DNA of 51,329 bases from Prevotella sp. (GCA_024697645.1 JAILFH010000086.1:1-51329), one strand, 5' to 3'. Numbered from the stretch's first letter, positions 8,201 through 16,314 are shown. Numbers and translations: made by a program. The notes: a model not told the origin generated them from the sequence alone.

Positions 8201-9741
8201 CTCATCCTGTGCTGGAGTTTTACTACTACGCCGTTCCGCGTCAGCAGACTACACTCACGATTGGTGTTGTGCCTGATGGCGATGCTGACAATCTGCAGAC
8301 AGTGAAGACCATCAACTACGCAACCCTTACGGGGCAGCAGGGCTGGCGCAAGGTTGTGGTGAATCTCGACAACTATGTCTCGACCAACTACATCCTGATT
8401 TCGTTCATCGGACAAACTACTGGCAAGACCTATGGCGACATTGCCTTCGACGCGATTACCGTCAGGAACCAGTTCGACATCGACCTGAGTGCTTCTATCG
8501 ATATGCCCACCTACGTGGTTGTCGGCGACGAGATGAGGGCTGTGGCTCAGGTAGAGAATATCGGTCGGCTGGCAACTGCCGACTACAAGGTGCAACTGTT
8601 CAAGAACGGTCTGTTCCTCGACGAGCAGCCTGGTGTGAATGTGGAGCCTGAGGCAACGGTGACGCTTCCATTCAAGGTTCCCACGCTGGTGACCGATGCT
8701 GAGAAGAATGCCTTCGAGGTGAAGATTGTCTGCACCGATGACGGCGACGACAGCAACAACAACGCTTCGGCTGAGGCAACCTACGAGATGCCGCTCTATC
8801 CGGCTCCGACGCCTGTGGGCGGAGCGAATGTCGACGATGTGCTCACGTTGACCTGGAAGGCTCCTGACCTTTCGGCACGCAATGTGACAGTGACCGACAA
8901 CTTCGACCAGTACTCTCCGTTTATCGTGAAGGGTATTGGCCGCTGGACCACTGAGGACCTCGACGGACAACTCACGGGTGTGCTCTCTACGAGCGATGGA
9001 AATGTGATTCAGTACGACAACGCTGGTGAGGCATTTGCCTATCAGGTGTTCAATCCGGCAGCCATCGGACTTGCCGGTGAACAACTGGCCACTCATTCAG
9101 GTGAGCAGATGCTCATCAACATGATGGAGGTGAACGGTAAGGCCAACGACCTGCTGATCTCGCCCGAACTCTCAGGATGTGAGCAGATCATCAGTTTCTG
9201 GGTACGCAGTATTGGCAGTGGCTATATCGAAAGTTTCGAGGTGCTTGCTTCGTCGGAGAGCGCAGATGTTGCTGACTTCAAGACAGTTGAGTCGTCGGCA
9301 ACAAAGGCTCCTGCATCCTGGACTGAGGTGACGGCTACGTTGCCTGCAGGCACGAAGTACTTTGCAGTGCGTGTGAACAATAGTCAGAAGTTTATGCTGA
9401 TGATTGATGACTTCACCTATACGCTCTTCAATACGACCGACCTGAACTTCCTCGGCTACAACCTCTACTGGGCTGGTGTTCGCATCAACGAGGAACTCAT
9501 CACAGAGCCAGGCTTCGTTGGCGACTGGTTTGGCGATGGCGACTATCAGGTGACTGCAGTCTACGAGCAGGGTGAGTCGATGCTCAGCGAACCGTTCTCG
9601 ATTGGTACAGACGGCATCAGCGTAGCGACGACCGACGTGAATGCAGAAGGCAACGTCATCTACAATCTCGCTGGACAGCGCGTGGAGAAAGCCCAGAAGG
9701 GTATCTACATCGTCAATGGCCGCAAGGTGGTCGTAAAGTAA
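5269..9741 (+). CDS. Large secreted protein: FN3 and choice-of-anchor-J domains with C-terminal sorting tail
   Basis: A 1490-residue protein with a signal peptide (residues 1-27, ending VHAQ). Residues about 100-350 look like a beta-propeller-like region with repeated short strands. Fibronectin type III-like modules follow (from about 355, 455, 725 and 820; note PTAPRNVKVVRG and DEPTDLTLTMVG). Three choice-of-anchor-J-like jelly-roll modules begin near residues 555 (IPYYEDFEDQ), 911 (LPFFESFANA) and 1210 (VTDNFDQYSP). The last 27 residues (YNLAGQRVEKAQKGIYIVNG) form a type-A-like sorting tail for the type IX secretion system, so the protein is probably exported to the cell surface. No catalytic domain was found; adhesion or binding is likely. 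A strong terminator follows 21 bp after the stop. Confidence 0.88.
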   Translation: MKKFYKGISIAFVVSLALMMGLPVHAQSRANQRLSVTSARHQDQWAAMQAKSKEGLKGVRSLATRDIVPLRQTPQTVMQLGKAFELSKRHEKPIRMVPAADYKLPAKFYGALVYSSTWPGGSGTGKFGIYTFTADAPNDMTAVVKNDVFQSSSGAIYANGMFNIISASVWYSLVLSYDYYQYDTYDWKQVKHVNGTETRLMVADGDYDPATGNTYAIMYSDDMQYQVFGTLDYESNSRQIIKQYGESVQIVALAISPAGIVYGIRNDGNLVQIDKTTGNMTVVGQTGITPMYQQSATFDPRTGRMYWAACTQTGDNGLYELDLTTGEAMLIQKFNNSEEFAGLFIPAPQAEEDAPAAPTNLSATFTSGSLTGSVRFRMPKLTYAGEEVTDTELGFRIYLNDSLAYEGTGEVNTSVAGEVTVPERGTYRISACAVNAVGEGARVRLDKFIGPDEPTAPRNVKVVRGTEENSISLSWAAPASGGVHGGYVNTQDLNYTVIRYPDEVTVAEKLTERRFSEVLTPTQMTNYWYVVVAYNGDIEGLSAESNHLVFGDVVEIPYYEDFEDQSVVASMFTIIDANNDGFTWRAGNWNSGEKDVYYQYNENDRTIGADDWIITPPVHLQKGHFYNISFTANSSFYGDEHIGLAYGKDKTLEAMTNEILPRTLVTNMDPETFGGLVKIDEEGKYYFGFHAMSDADKGILDLDNIAIVEGGVFEAPDTVTDLTITPGAEGTSVAAIEFNAPTKDFYGNEINEIDSIVIYRGSVKRHTFVNPAPGENCYRNDTQVPTEQNVTYRIYTYNKYGHGIPAEKTVWVGVDIPDEPTDLTLTMVGRSSRLKWNAPTTGQHGGYIKPADLTYNIEDNNSYIKGTNRKGTTYTETINKTEQDFLYYRVSAQSKAGGGNYSYSNTVIVGNPYTLPFFESFANAKSEKLWSQQASGGEIGLTSGISVDGDRGCAIYKPTGAGQTGMITSGKINVSKAAHPVLEFYYYAVPRQQTTLTIGVVPDGDADNLQTVKTINYATLTGQQGWRKVVVNLDNYVSTNYILISFIGQTTGKTYGDIAFDAITVRNQFDIDLSASIDMPTYVVVGDEMRAVAQVENIGRLATADYKVQLFKNGLFLDEQPGVNVEPEATVTLPFKVPTLVTDAEKNAFEVKIVCTDDGDDSNNNASAEATYEMPLYPAPTPVGGANVDDVLTLTWKAPDLSARNVTVTDNFDQYSPFIVKGIGRWTTEDLDGQLTGVLSTSDGNVIQYDNAGEAFAYQVFNPAAIGLAGEQLATHSGEQMLINMMEVNGKANDLLISPELSGCEQIISFWVRSIGSGYIESFEVLASSESADVADFKTVESSATKAPASWTEVTATLPAGTKYFAVRVNNSQKFMLMIDDFTYTLFNTTDLNFLGYNLYWAGVRINEELITEPGFVGDWFGDGDYQVTAVYEQGESMLSEPFSIGTDGISVATTDVNAEGNVIYNLAGQRVEKAQKGIYIVNGRKVVVK

Positions 9742-9762
9742 ACACTGACAACTTATAATCAG

Positions 9763-9800
9763 AACGCCGTATTTCCTTAGGGAAGTGCGGCGTTTTTTTT
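9763..9800 (+). terminator. Rho-independent terminator
   Basis: AACGCCG (9763-9769) pairs with CGGCGTT (9788-9794), with an inner TTTCC/GGGAA stem, followed by eight T. It ends the transcript of the 1490-aa protein gene. Confidence 0.92.
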
Positions 9801-10084
9801 GTTTGTTAGTGGAGAGTGGAGAGTGGAGAGGAGAGAGTGGAAAATTTAAAAGGGAGATATCGTTTAAGTAATTCTACTTTTTGCCAAGTGGAAAAGAGGC
9901 GAGAGGTAGTATCTTTGCAGATTATATAAAGTGCGGAAACTCGCCTAAATGTGGCCGAGTTCGTTGAGCGAATCTAATTTTGGCTGAAGATTTATGGGGG
10001 TTTGTTGAAAAAATATGTATGTTTCCCACCAAATGCCTAATTTTGCAGTAGAATTTTCCTATTTACATCTAAAAAGTTGTTATT
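9801..10084 (+). promoter_or_regulatory. Intergenic region with two candidate promoter boxes
   Basis: No gene is visible. The region begins with a short GTGGAGA tandem repeat (9811-9832). TATCTTTG at 9910-9917 and TAATTTTG at 10038-10045 both match the -7 consensus. The second sits 40 bp before the ATG at 10085 and is the more likely promoter of the two-gene unit that follows. Confidence 0.5.
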
Positions 10085-10468
10085 ATGAAGAAAGTGTTTA
10101 TATTATTGATAGGTTTAATCGGGGCCTTGGGCCTTCACGCTGAGGATTACGAATATCCTTATTTGACCTTCGAGACAACTGACGGTGAGAAGATTTCCAT
10201 CTCAGTGTCTTCGTTGACGATGACCTTCAGCAGTTCTACACTGACTGCAGGCACCCAGTATTTCAATCTTGCCAATCTGAGCAAGATGTACTTCACGACC
10301 ACCGACGAGTCGACTACCACGAGCATCAAGGAGGTTTCTGCTGCCGACTTGGACGAGGCTACTGCCATCTACGATATTCAGGGTCGGAAGGTGACCAAGG
10401 ACCAGATGCAACGCGGCATCTATGTGATTAAGACAAACAAAGGAACGTTTAAAGTGAGTGTAAAATGA
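10085..10468 (+). CDS. Small secreted protein consisting mainly of a sorting-tail-like domain
   Basis: A 127-residue protein with a signal peptide (residues 1-19, ending LHA). A short beta-rich stretch (residues 25-75, YLTFETTDGEKISISVSS) is followed by an Asp/Thr/Ser linker. The C-terminal part, AIYDIQGRKVTKDQMQRGIYVIK, resembles the C-terminal tail of the 1490-aa protein and of other Bacteroidota secreted proteins. It has no room for a separate functional domain. Its stop overlaps the next start as ATGA, so it is translationally coupled to the beta-helix protein. A role as a surface partner of that protein is inferred only from this coupling. Confidence 0.82.
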   Translation: MKKVFILLIGLIGALGLHAEDYEYPYLTFETTDGEKISISVSSLTMTFSSSTLTAGTQYFNLANLSKMYFTTTDESTTTSIKEVSAADLDEATAIYDIQGRKVTKDQMQRGIYVIKTNKGTFKVSVK

Positions 10469-12738
10469 AAAGGATTCTGACCATCATAAGTGTCTTCTTG
10501 CTGACGATAGCGGCAACGGCACAAACGCTGAATGTGACGGTGGGCAGTGTGACCTACCAGTTCCCGTCGAGCCAGACGGGCGATATGGTCTATGCTGACG
10601 GTTCTTCTGTCACCATCATGGGCAAGACCTTCACCCTGACCGACGTCACGAATATGACGGTTGACAACACAAGCGTGACCGACAATCTGGTGAGCGTGGT
10701 CTATAGCGGTTCGTCGGCTACAGTGACTGTTGCAGGAAATGTGGCTCAGTATGTGGAGCCGACCGTTAGTGGCGCTCACGTCACCATCAACCAGACCAAT
10801 ATTGATGCTGTGGATGATGACGAAATCACATATCAACTTTCGGGTAGCACGACCGACGGCGAGTTTGTTCTCGCAGGATCTTATAAGAGTACGATTTCTC
10901 TGGCTGGACTGGAGATGACCAATCCCGATGGTGCGGCTATCACCGTGAGCAACAGCAAGCGCATTCAACTGAGTGCAAAGAGTGGTACGGTCAATACGCT
11001 GACCGACTGCGCCGACGGTTCGCAGAAGGCTTGTGTTTACAGTAAGGGACAACTCCAGTTGCAGGGTAAAGGCACGCTGAACGTAGTGGGTAACACCAAG
11101 CACGGCATCAAGAGCGCCTCGTATATCTACATCAAAAATCTGACGCTGAACATCACATCTGCAGTCAGCGACGCAATCAACTGCGAAGAGTATTTCCAGA
11201 TGGCAAGCGGAACGGTGACCCTCAGCGGAATGGGCGACGAAGGTATTCAGTGCGACCTGGGTGGCGATTCATCTACGGGTGAGACAACCGACCACGAGGA
11301 TGAGGACACGGGTAACATCTATCTCGAAGGTGGAACGCTGACGATCACTGCCACTGGAACAGCCGCTAAGTGTGTGAAGGGCGATGGAAGCATCATTGTC
11401 AGCGATGGAACCTACACGATTAATGCCAATGGTGCTATTGACACCAGTGACACTAGTGATTTGTCGTACACTTCAGGCTTCAAGGCCGATGGTGACTTCA
11501 CTCAGACGGGTGGCGACATTACGATTAATGTAACTGGTGCAGCAGGACGAGGCATTGGTGTTGACGGCACGTTCACATCAGGCGCAAGCAGCACGGGTAC
11601 GCTGACGATTACCAACAAGGGTGCCGTAGCAAGTTCTGGTAGCACTTATTTCGCAACAGCCAAAGGCATTAAGGCTGGTGTGGTTGCCATCAATGGTGGA
11701 ACCATTAAGGTTACGATGAGTGGTGCTGCTGCAAAGGGTATTCAGAGTGATTCTGACGATGGTTCGGGCAATATGACAATTGCTGGTGGCACAGTCAATG
11801 TGACTTCCACGGGAACGGGTGCCTACGACGGAACCGAGAGAGATGCTAAAGGAACCGCATGTCTGAAGAGCGATGCAAATATGGTAATCAGCGGTGGAAC
11901 TCTCACCCTGAAGAATTCGGGTTCAGGTGGTAAGGCCATCAAGGCCAGCGGTACTTTGAACGTCAGTGGAGGTAGCATAACCGCAACCGCCTCGGGTAGC
12001 GAATATAAGTACAGCAATAGTTATACGGCTTCTGCGAAGGGTATCAAGAGCGAAGGCGCAATGACTATCAGTGGTGGCGAGATTATCGCTTCGTCGAGCA
12101 GTCATGAGGGCATTGAGACCAAGAGCACGTTGACCATCACTGACGGCTATGTCTATAGTTATGCAAGCGACGACGCTATTAATGCTGCAAGTCATCTCTA
12201 CATTAAGGGCGGCTACGTGATGGCTAACTCGACTGGTAATGATGGTATCGACGCCAATGGCAATCTCTATATCTCCGGTGGCAATGTGTTTGCAGTTTCT
12301 ACGACAACTCCAGAGGTAGCACTTGATGCGAATACTGAGGGTGGATATAACCTCTATATTACAGGTGGTAACTTGGTGGCCATCGGCGGTCTGGAGAATG
12401 GCGCTAGCGTCTCAAATGGAACTGCCTATCAGGCATCAAGTTACAGCAAGAGCACTTGGTACGCACTCTATAACGGCAGTTCAGTTGCCTTTGCGTTCAA
12501 AGTGCCGAGCAACAACAGTATGGGAACTCCGATGGTAGTCTATTCTACAAGCACACCTTCACTGAAGTCGGGTGTTACTGGTAGTGGAACTGCTTTCTGG
12601 AATGGCTATGGCTACAGCAGTTGCAGTGGTGGTAGCAGCGTCAGCCTCTCGGAATATTCCGGTGGTAATGGCGGTGGCGGAGACCCCGGTGGCGGCGGAG
12701 GCGGCCCTGGTGGTGGCGGTGGCCCTGGCGGATGGTAA
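10465..12738 (+). CDS. Secreted Cthe_2159-like (DUF4353) beta-helix carbohydrate-binding protein
   Basis: A 757-residue protein with a signal peptide (residues 1-19, ending ATA). A small N-terminal beta domain (residues 20-100) is followed by a long, regular parallel beta-helix of Ser/Thr/Gly-rich turns such as LEGGTLTITATGTAAK and ISGGTLTLKNSGSGGK, the hallmark of the Cthe_2159/DUF4353 family. The founding member binds cellulose and polygalacturonate. The last 25 residues are almost entirely Gly and Pro (GGGGGGPGGGGGPGGW), a flexible tail or possible surface linker. There is no lipobox and no type-A sorting tail, so how it stays on the surface is unclear; the coupled upstream mini-protein may help. 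Probably a pectin- or polysaccharide-binding surface protein. Confidence 0.85.
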   Translation: MKRILTIISVFLLTIAATAQTLNVTVGSVTYQFPSSQTGDMVYADGSSVTIMGKTFTLTDVTNMTVDNTSVTDNLVSVVYSGSSATVTVAGNVAQYVEPTVSGAHVTINQTNIDAVDDDEITYQLSGSTTDGEFVLAGSYKSTISLAGLEMTNPDGAAITVSNSKRIQLSAKSGTVNTLTDCADGSQKACVYSKGQLQLQGKGTLNVVGNTKHGIKSASYIYIKNLTLNITSAVSDAINCEEYFQMASGTVTLSGMGDEGIQCDLGGDSSTGETTDHEDEDTGNIYLEGGTLTITATGTAAKCVKGDGSIIVSDGTYTINANGAIDTSDTSDLSYTSGFKADGDFTQTGGDITINVTGAAGRGIGVDGTFTSGASSTGTLTITNKGAVASSGSTYFATAKGIKAGVVAINGGTIKVTMSGAAAKGIQSDSDDGSGNMTIAGGTVNVTSTGTGAYDGTERDAKGTACLKSDANMVISGGTLTLKNSGSGGKAIKASGTLNVSGGSITATASGSEYKYSNSYTASAKGIKSEGAMTISGGEIIASSSSHEGIETKSTLTITDGYVYSYASDDAINAASHLYIKGGYVMANSTGNDGIDANGNLYISGGNVFAVSTTTPEVALDANTEGGYNLYITGGNLVAIGGLENGASVSNGTAYQASSYSKSTWYALYNGSSVAFAFKVPSNNSMGTPMVVYSTSTPSLKSGVTGSGTAFWNGYGYSSCSGGSSVSLSEYSGGNGGGGDPGGGGGGPGGGGGPGGW

Positions 12739-12797
12739 CCCCAAGAATGCTAATATGCACATCATCAATTGAAAATTCTTTTTTTCATAGATAGTGG

Positions 12798-12838
12798 ACA
12801 ATCCTCATGGCTTTCGGGCTGTGGGGGTTGTTGTTTTG
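12798..12838 (+). terminator. Probable terminator after the beta-helix gene
   Basis: ACAATCCTCATGGC can pair imperfectly with the GCTGTGGGGGTTGT arm around a TTTCGG loop, followed by a T-rich stretch (TTGTTTTG). It lies 60 bp after the stop codon. Confidence 0.5.
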
Positions 12839-12851
12839 TAAAGGGAAAAGG

Positions 12852-12976
12852 GTGCTGAAAATATCTCGTTTCCAAAATGCTGAAAATCTCTCGTTGCCCA
12901 TATGCTGAAAATATATCATTCCCCAAACGCTAGAAATCTCTAGTTCCCCATATGATGAAAAGCAGTCATTTGTCCA
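12852..12976. repeat. Five tandem 25-bp repeat units
   Basis: Five exact-length 25-bp units start at 12852, 12877, 12902, 12927 and 12952, with the pattern RYGCTGAAAATMTCTCGTT then CCMMA. Unit 4 contains a perfect inverted repeat, CTAGA-AATC-TCTAG. The array sits between two convergent terminators. Its period is not a multiple of three and no ORF through it is credible. Confidence 0.8.
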
Positions 12977-12978
12977 AT

Positions 12979-13017
12979 AAAAAAGCATTGCTCTCCCTAA
13001 ATCAAGAAAGCAATGCT
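12979..13017 (-). terminator. Rho-independent terminator of the hydrolase-purH2-small gene transcript
   Basis: AGCATTGCT (13017-13009 read on the minus strand) pairs perfectly with AGCAATGCT (12992-12984), followed by a run of T on the minus strand. It lies 90 bp after the stop of the 63-aa gene and supports that gene being transcribed. Confidence 0.85.
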
Positions 13018-13106
13018 GTTGTCGTTAGCCGTACATGATGAAGCGGCTCGGGGGACTTGATGTTTTTAAACTCAAATTTACCCGACTGACGCTTATATGG
13101 TGTTTG

Positions 13107-13298
13107 CTATTTCTTATGCCTGTTGGCCCTTTGCTCACGATATTTAGCCTTCTGTCTGGCCGAACCAGAGCCGTGGGCACCAGTAATATATTGTTTCTTC
13201 TTGGCTTTGGTCTTCACCTTTCCTTCGCTATCGTCGTGCTTCTTGCCACCACGTCCAAAGGAAATGCCATTCTCGAGTATACTTTGAAAATCGTCCAT
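13107..13298 (-). CDS. Small basic hypothetical protein
   Basis: A 63-residue protein, MDDFQSILENGISF followed by a Lys/Arg/Gly/His-rich tail ending REQRANRHKK. It is strongly basic with no signal or membrane segment, and might bind nucleic acid or the ribosome; that is inference from charge only. It starts 21 bp after the stop of the AICAR transformylase gene on the same strand and is followed by a good terminator, so it is probably the last gene of that transcript. The family is not recognised with certainty. Confidence 0.65.
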   Translation of the reverse strand: MDDFQSILENGISFGRGGKKHDDSEGKVKTKAKKKQYITGAHGSGSARQKAKYREQRANRHKK

Positions 13299-13319
13299 AA
13301 TAGGGTCAGGTGTTTATGA

Positions 13320-14531
13320 TTAATGATGGAAGAGGCGAACGCCCGTGAATGCCATAGCGATGTTGTATTTGTCGCAGGTCATGATGACGTGATCGTCGCG
13401 AACGGAGCCGCCTGCCTGAGCAATGAACTGAACGCCGCTCTTATGGGCGCGCTCGATATTGTCGCCAAAGGGGAAGAATGCGTCGGAACCAAGGCTCACC
13501 TGGGTGTTCTGGGCAATCCATTCGCGCTTCTCCTCACGGGTCAGGACTTCGGGCTTTCTGGTGAAGAACTGCTCCCACTGGCCATCTGCGAGCACATCGT
13601 CGTGGTCATCAGAGATGTATATGTCGATGGTGTTGTCGCGGTCGGCGCGGCGAATGCCTTCAACAAACGGAAGAGCCATCACCTTCGGATGCTGACGAAG
13701 CCACCAGATGTCGGCTTTCTGTCCAGCCAGACGGGTGCAGTGGATTCGGCTCTGCTGTCCCGCTCCAATACCAATGGCCTGACCGTCTTTCACGTAACAG
13801 ACACTGTTCGACTGGGTGTACTTCAGCGTGATGAGCGCAACCATCAGGTCGCGACGGGCTTCAGCCGTGAACGTCTTGTTCTGAGTAGGAATGTTCTCAA
13901 ACAGGGTGGGATCATCGAGACGAATTTCGTTGCGGCCTTGTTCGAAGGTGATACCGAACACCTGCTTGCGCTCCAGTGGAGCAGGCTTGTAGGTCGGATC
14001 AATCTTGATGACGTTGTAGGTTCCCTTGCGTTTTGCGCGCAGAATTTCGAGCGCCTCGGGAGTAAAGTCGGGTGCGATGACGCCGTCGCTCACTTCGCGC
14101 TTGATGAGCAGAGCCGTTGTTCGGTCGCAAGTGTCGGAAAGCGCAATGAAATCGCCGTAACTCGACATACGGTCGGCTCCGCGAGCACGGGCATAGGCAC
14201 AAGCCAGAGGTGAATCGTCGAGTCCTTCTACATCGTTAACGAAATAGATGCGCTTCAGTGTGTCGGAGAGAGGCAGTCCAACTGCTGCGCCGGCAGGCGA
14301 AACGTGCTTGAACGATGTGGCAGCAGGCAGCCCTGTGGCTTCTTTCAGTTCTTTCACCAGTTGCCAGCCGTTCAGGGCATCGAGGAAATTGATGTAGCCT
14401 GGGCGGCCACTAAGCACTTCGATGGGTAGTTCCTTTGCCGTTGCAGCATTGTCGGTACCCTCTTCTGCCATAAAAATGCGTGAGGGCTTCTGATTGGGAT
14501 TGCACCCGTACTTCAGTTCCAGTTCTTTCAT
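13320..14531 (-). CDS. purH: Phosphoribosylaminoimidazolecarboxamide (AICAR) formyltransferase, stand-alone
   Basis: A 403-residue protein corresponding to the C-terminal transformylase half of bifunctional PurH, with its own N-terminus (MKELELKYGCNPNQKPSRIF). It transfers a formyl group from 10-formyl-THF to AICAR in the penultimate step of IMP synthesis. The catalytic Lys-His is visible in FKHVSPAGAAVG, and other family segments are YGDFIALSD, ALLIKREVSDGVIAPDF and NSVCYVKDGQAIGIGAGQQSR (shown in part). The C-terminal AFTGVRLFHH is the normal end. The cyclohydrolase half is encoded separately at 31702-32307. It lies 26 bp after a secreted hydrolase gene and 21 bp before a small basic gene, all on the minus strand. 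The symbol denotes the transformylase domain only. Confidence 0.93.
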   Translation of the reverse strand: MKELELKYGCNPNQKPSRIFMAEEGTDNAATAKELPIEVLSGRPGYINFLDALNGWQLVKELKEATGLPAATSFKHVSPAGAAVGLPLSDTLKRIYFVNDVEGLDDSPLACAYARARGADRMSSYGDFIALSDTCDRTTALLIKREVSDGVIAPDFTPEALEILRAKRKGTYNVIKIDPTYKPAPLERKQVFGITFEQGRNEIRLDDPTLFENIPTQNKTFTAEARRDLMVALITLKYTQSNSVCYVKDGQAIGIGAGQQSRIHCTRLAGQKADIWWLRQHPKVMALPFVEGIRRADRDNTIDIYISDDHDDVLADGQWEQFFTRKPEVLTREEKREWIAQNTQVSLGSDAFFPFGDNIERAHKSGVQFIAQAGGSVRDDHVIMTCDKYNIAMAFTGVRLFHH

Positions 14532-14557
14532 TGTTAAAACCTTGTCTTGGAATGTTT

Positions 14558-15691
14558 TTATTTCAGTTTGATTGTAATCTTTGCGGGGAAGATGTAACTC
14601 AGGTCGTTGCGCTCGCTAAGACTTTGGCGCATGTTCTCTTCGCTGCGTTCGAGACGCTTGCAGAACAGTTTCTTGCCTTGATAACTGACGGTTACCTTTT
14701 GGTCAAGGTCAACGAGTTCGTCATTGACCCAAAGGGTGAGTGACGAGTAGTCGCAGGCGCTAATGTCAATCGTGTTGTCTTGACAGGTGAGCCTTACAGT
14801 CTTGCCTCTCTTCAACTCATGTTGTGGGGCAGAAATCCAGTAGAAATGCTTGCGCAGAACTTCCTCCTGTTGCCAAACGATGGTGCGAGGGTAGGGATTG
14901 CGCTTGTATTTTGCCATCCAGGGAACAGCCACTGTGTCGGCCCTAAGCATCCAGTGGCCCATGCCTTCCATGATGTGCGTCTCGTGGATGTAGCCTTCGG
15001 GATCGGCATTCTGCAGCGAGTCCATCTGCAGACCACGCTCCCTGTCGAGTTTGTTTCGGTCGTAGGCAGCGTCTTCAGCACCACACCAAATCATAAACGG
15101 CGTATTACGCAAGTTCAACAGCGAGACATCACCTGGGTGTCCGGCCATCATCGATGCTGCTGCCCAAGTGTCGGCCATACGGGGGGCCATTCGCCAGACA
15201 CCGTCGCCACCAGCAGAATAGCCGAGAATGTAGACTTTGTCGGGATTTACGTCGAGACGGACCACGCAGAGTTCAATGAGTTGTGAGTAGAGCGTGTCGA
15301 GTGCTTCCTTGCACCACATGTTCCAGTCGTTATATGGTGCGCGAGGTGCAACATAGACACCCTCAGCAGGCCGATAGAGTCGTTTCTGGTTGTCCCATTG
15401 CTGATCGTTAGCCAGTGGGTGGGTATTGCCACCGCCATGCAGTGAAATCCAGAGGCTGCGGCCATCTTGCGGTTTTTCCCCATAGACGGCTTTCCAAATA
15501 GGCATTTCGAGATTGTTCACTTCGATGATGTTACGGTCCCATGCTGTTTGTAACCGCTGTTCAGTGGCAGTTTTCCATTCGGCAATGAGTTGCTGGCGGA
15601 AACTTTCGACCTCAGTTTTGCTGAGCGATTTTCCGCAAATGGCAAGCGTTGGCAATAGCAATGCCAGTAGGCTAATTTTCAGACGTTTCAT
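14558..15691 (-). CDS. Secreted alpha/beta-hydrolase (esterase / PHB-depolymerase-like)
   Basis: A 377-residue protein with a signal peptide (residues 1-19, ending AICG). The alpha/beta-hydrolase core shows an oxyanion region LWISLHGGGNTHP near residue 80, the nucleophile elbow GYSAGGDG with Ser159, an Asp region FMIWCGAEDAAYD near 210, and a His in MEGMGHWML near 250. A roughly 80-residue beta-rich C-terminal extension follows. The fold resembles secreted esterases of the poly(3-hydroxybutyrate) depolymerase / prolyl-oligopeptidase-like group; the natural substrate is unknown, with acylated polysaccharide a fair guess. A TAACTTTG box at 15721-15714 precedes it. It heads the transcript containing the AICAR transformylase gene, an odd pairing. 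Confidence 0.82.
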   Translation of the reverse strand: MKRLKISLLALLLPTLAICGKSLSKTEVESFRQQLIAEWKTATEQRLQTAWDRNIIEVNNLEMPIWKAVYGEKPQDGRSLWISLHGGGNTHPLANDQQWDNQKRLYRPAEGVYVAPRAPYNDWNMWCKEALDTLYSQLIELCVVRLDVNPDKVYILGYSAGGDGVWRMAPRMADTWAAASMMAGHPGDVSLLNLRNTPFMIWCGAEDAAYDRNKLDRERGLQMDSLQNADPEGYIHETHIMEGMGHWMLRADTVAVPWMAKYKRNPYPRTIVWQQEEVLRKHFYWISAPQHELKRGKTVRLTCQDNTIDISACDYSSLTLWVNDELVDLDQKVTVSYQGKKLFCKRLERSEENMRQSLSERNDLSYIFPAKITIKLK

Positions 15692-15713
15692 GTGTTGTTG
15701 GGTTTAGTGCATG

Positions 15714-15721
15714 CAAAGTTA
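15714..15721 (-). promoter_or_regulatory. Promoter -7 box of the hydrolase-purH2 transcript
   Basis: CAAAGTTA on the plus strand is TAACTTTG on the minus strand, 23 bp before the ATG at 15691. Confidence 0.6.
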
Positions 15722-15924
15722 CAAAAAATCGTCGGAAAAGCCAAATATTTTAGGTTTTTCCGACGGAATTTAAATGGGTGTATTCATCAAGTGAATGTTG
15801 CCGATGATTGTGGCAGAAGGAATCACCCGTGCTCCAAACCCTTTTGTCTGGTGGTCTATCAAAATAGAATAGTCAGTGATTAGGGTTGGCTATGGGTGAA
15901 TGTCGATACAGCGACTCGTCTCGA

Positions 15925-16314
15925 TTACTTGTTCTTCTGATAGTATTCGAGTCCCTTCTTCACGTTCTTCACGAGGGCTTCAGAAGTGAAAGTTGCACCA
16001 GTCACAGCGTCCACTTTCTGCTTGCGTGCCTTCTGTACACTCTTGCCTTCGAACTTTGTGAGCAACTTCTTGGCCTTCGCCATATATTTCGGTCCCTCCT
16101 GATTCTTCAGGGCTTCCACCTTGACGACCTTGTCTTTCTCGATGAAAATCTTCACAGGAGTAGCACCTGCGTAGCCTTTGATGCTCTTACCGATGGATTC
16201 GGTGTTGACGATAACGGTTGCGCCCTCGCGTGTAATGGCATTGTCACCAGGCATTGCACTCATCAGGAAAGCAGCCACAAGGACGGCGCCGAGAACAGTC
16301 TTCAGATTTTTCAT
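15925..16314 (-). CDS. Exported FMN-binding domain protein
   Basis: A 129-residue protein with a signal peptide (residues 1-19). Almost the whole mature part is a single FMN-binding domain (the domain also found in NqrC and RnfG). The flavinylation motif is VDAVTGATFTS, with Thr108 as the expected site of covalent FMN attachment by an ApbE-type transferase. Preceding Gly/Lys-rich segments (KGYAGATPVKIFIEKDKVV) fit the domain. It stands alone, with its own TAACTTTG promoter box at 16381-16374, and no Nqr, Rnf or ApbE gene is in the window. A small periplasmic electron carrier is likely. Length is typical of single-domain members. Confidence 0.88.
   Translation of the reverse strand: MKNLKTVLGAVLVAAFLMSAMPGDNAITREGATVIVNTESIGKSIKGYAGATPVKIFIEKDKVVKVEALKNQEGPKYMAKAKKLLTKFEGKSVQKARKQKVDAVTGATFTSEALVKNVKKGLEYYQKNK

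Noticed and set aside
7153..9096. 647-codon minus-strand ORF inside the 1490-aa protein gene
   Set aside because: It is exactly antisense to a clear FN3/anchor-J protein; the translation is rich in His, Arg, Val and Leu with no domain, as expected from an antisense shadow.
12785..12988. 67-codon minus-strand ORF
   Set aside because: It runs through the 25-bp repeat array and a terminator; the period is not a multiple of three.
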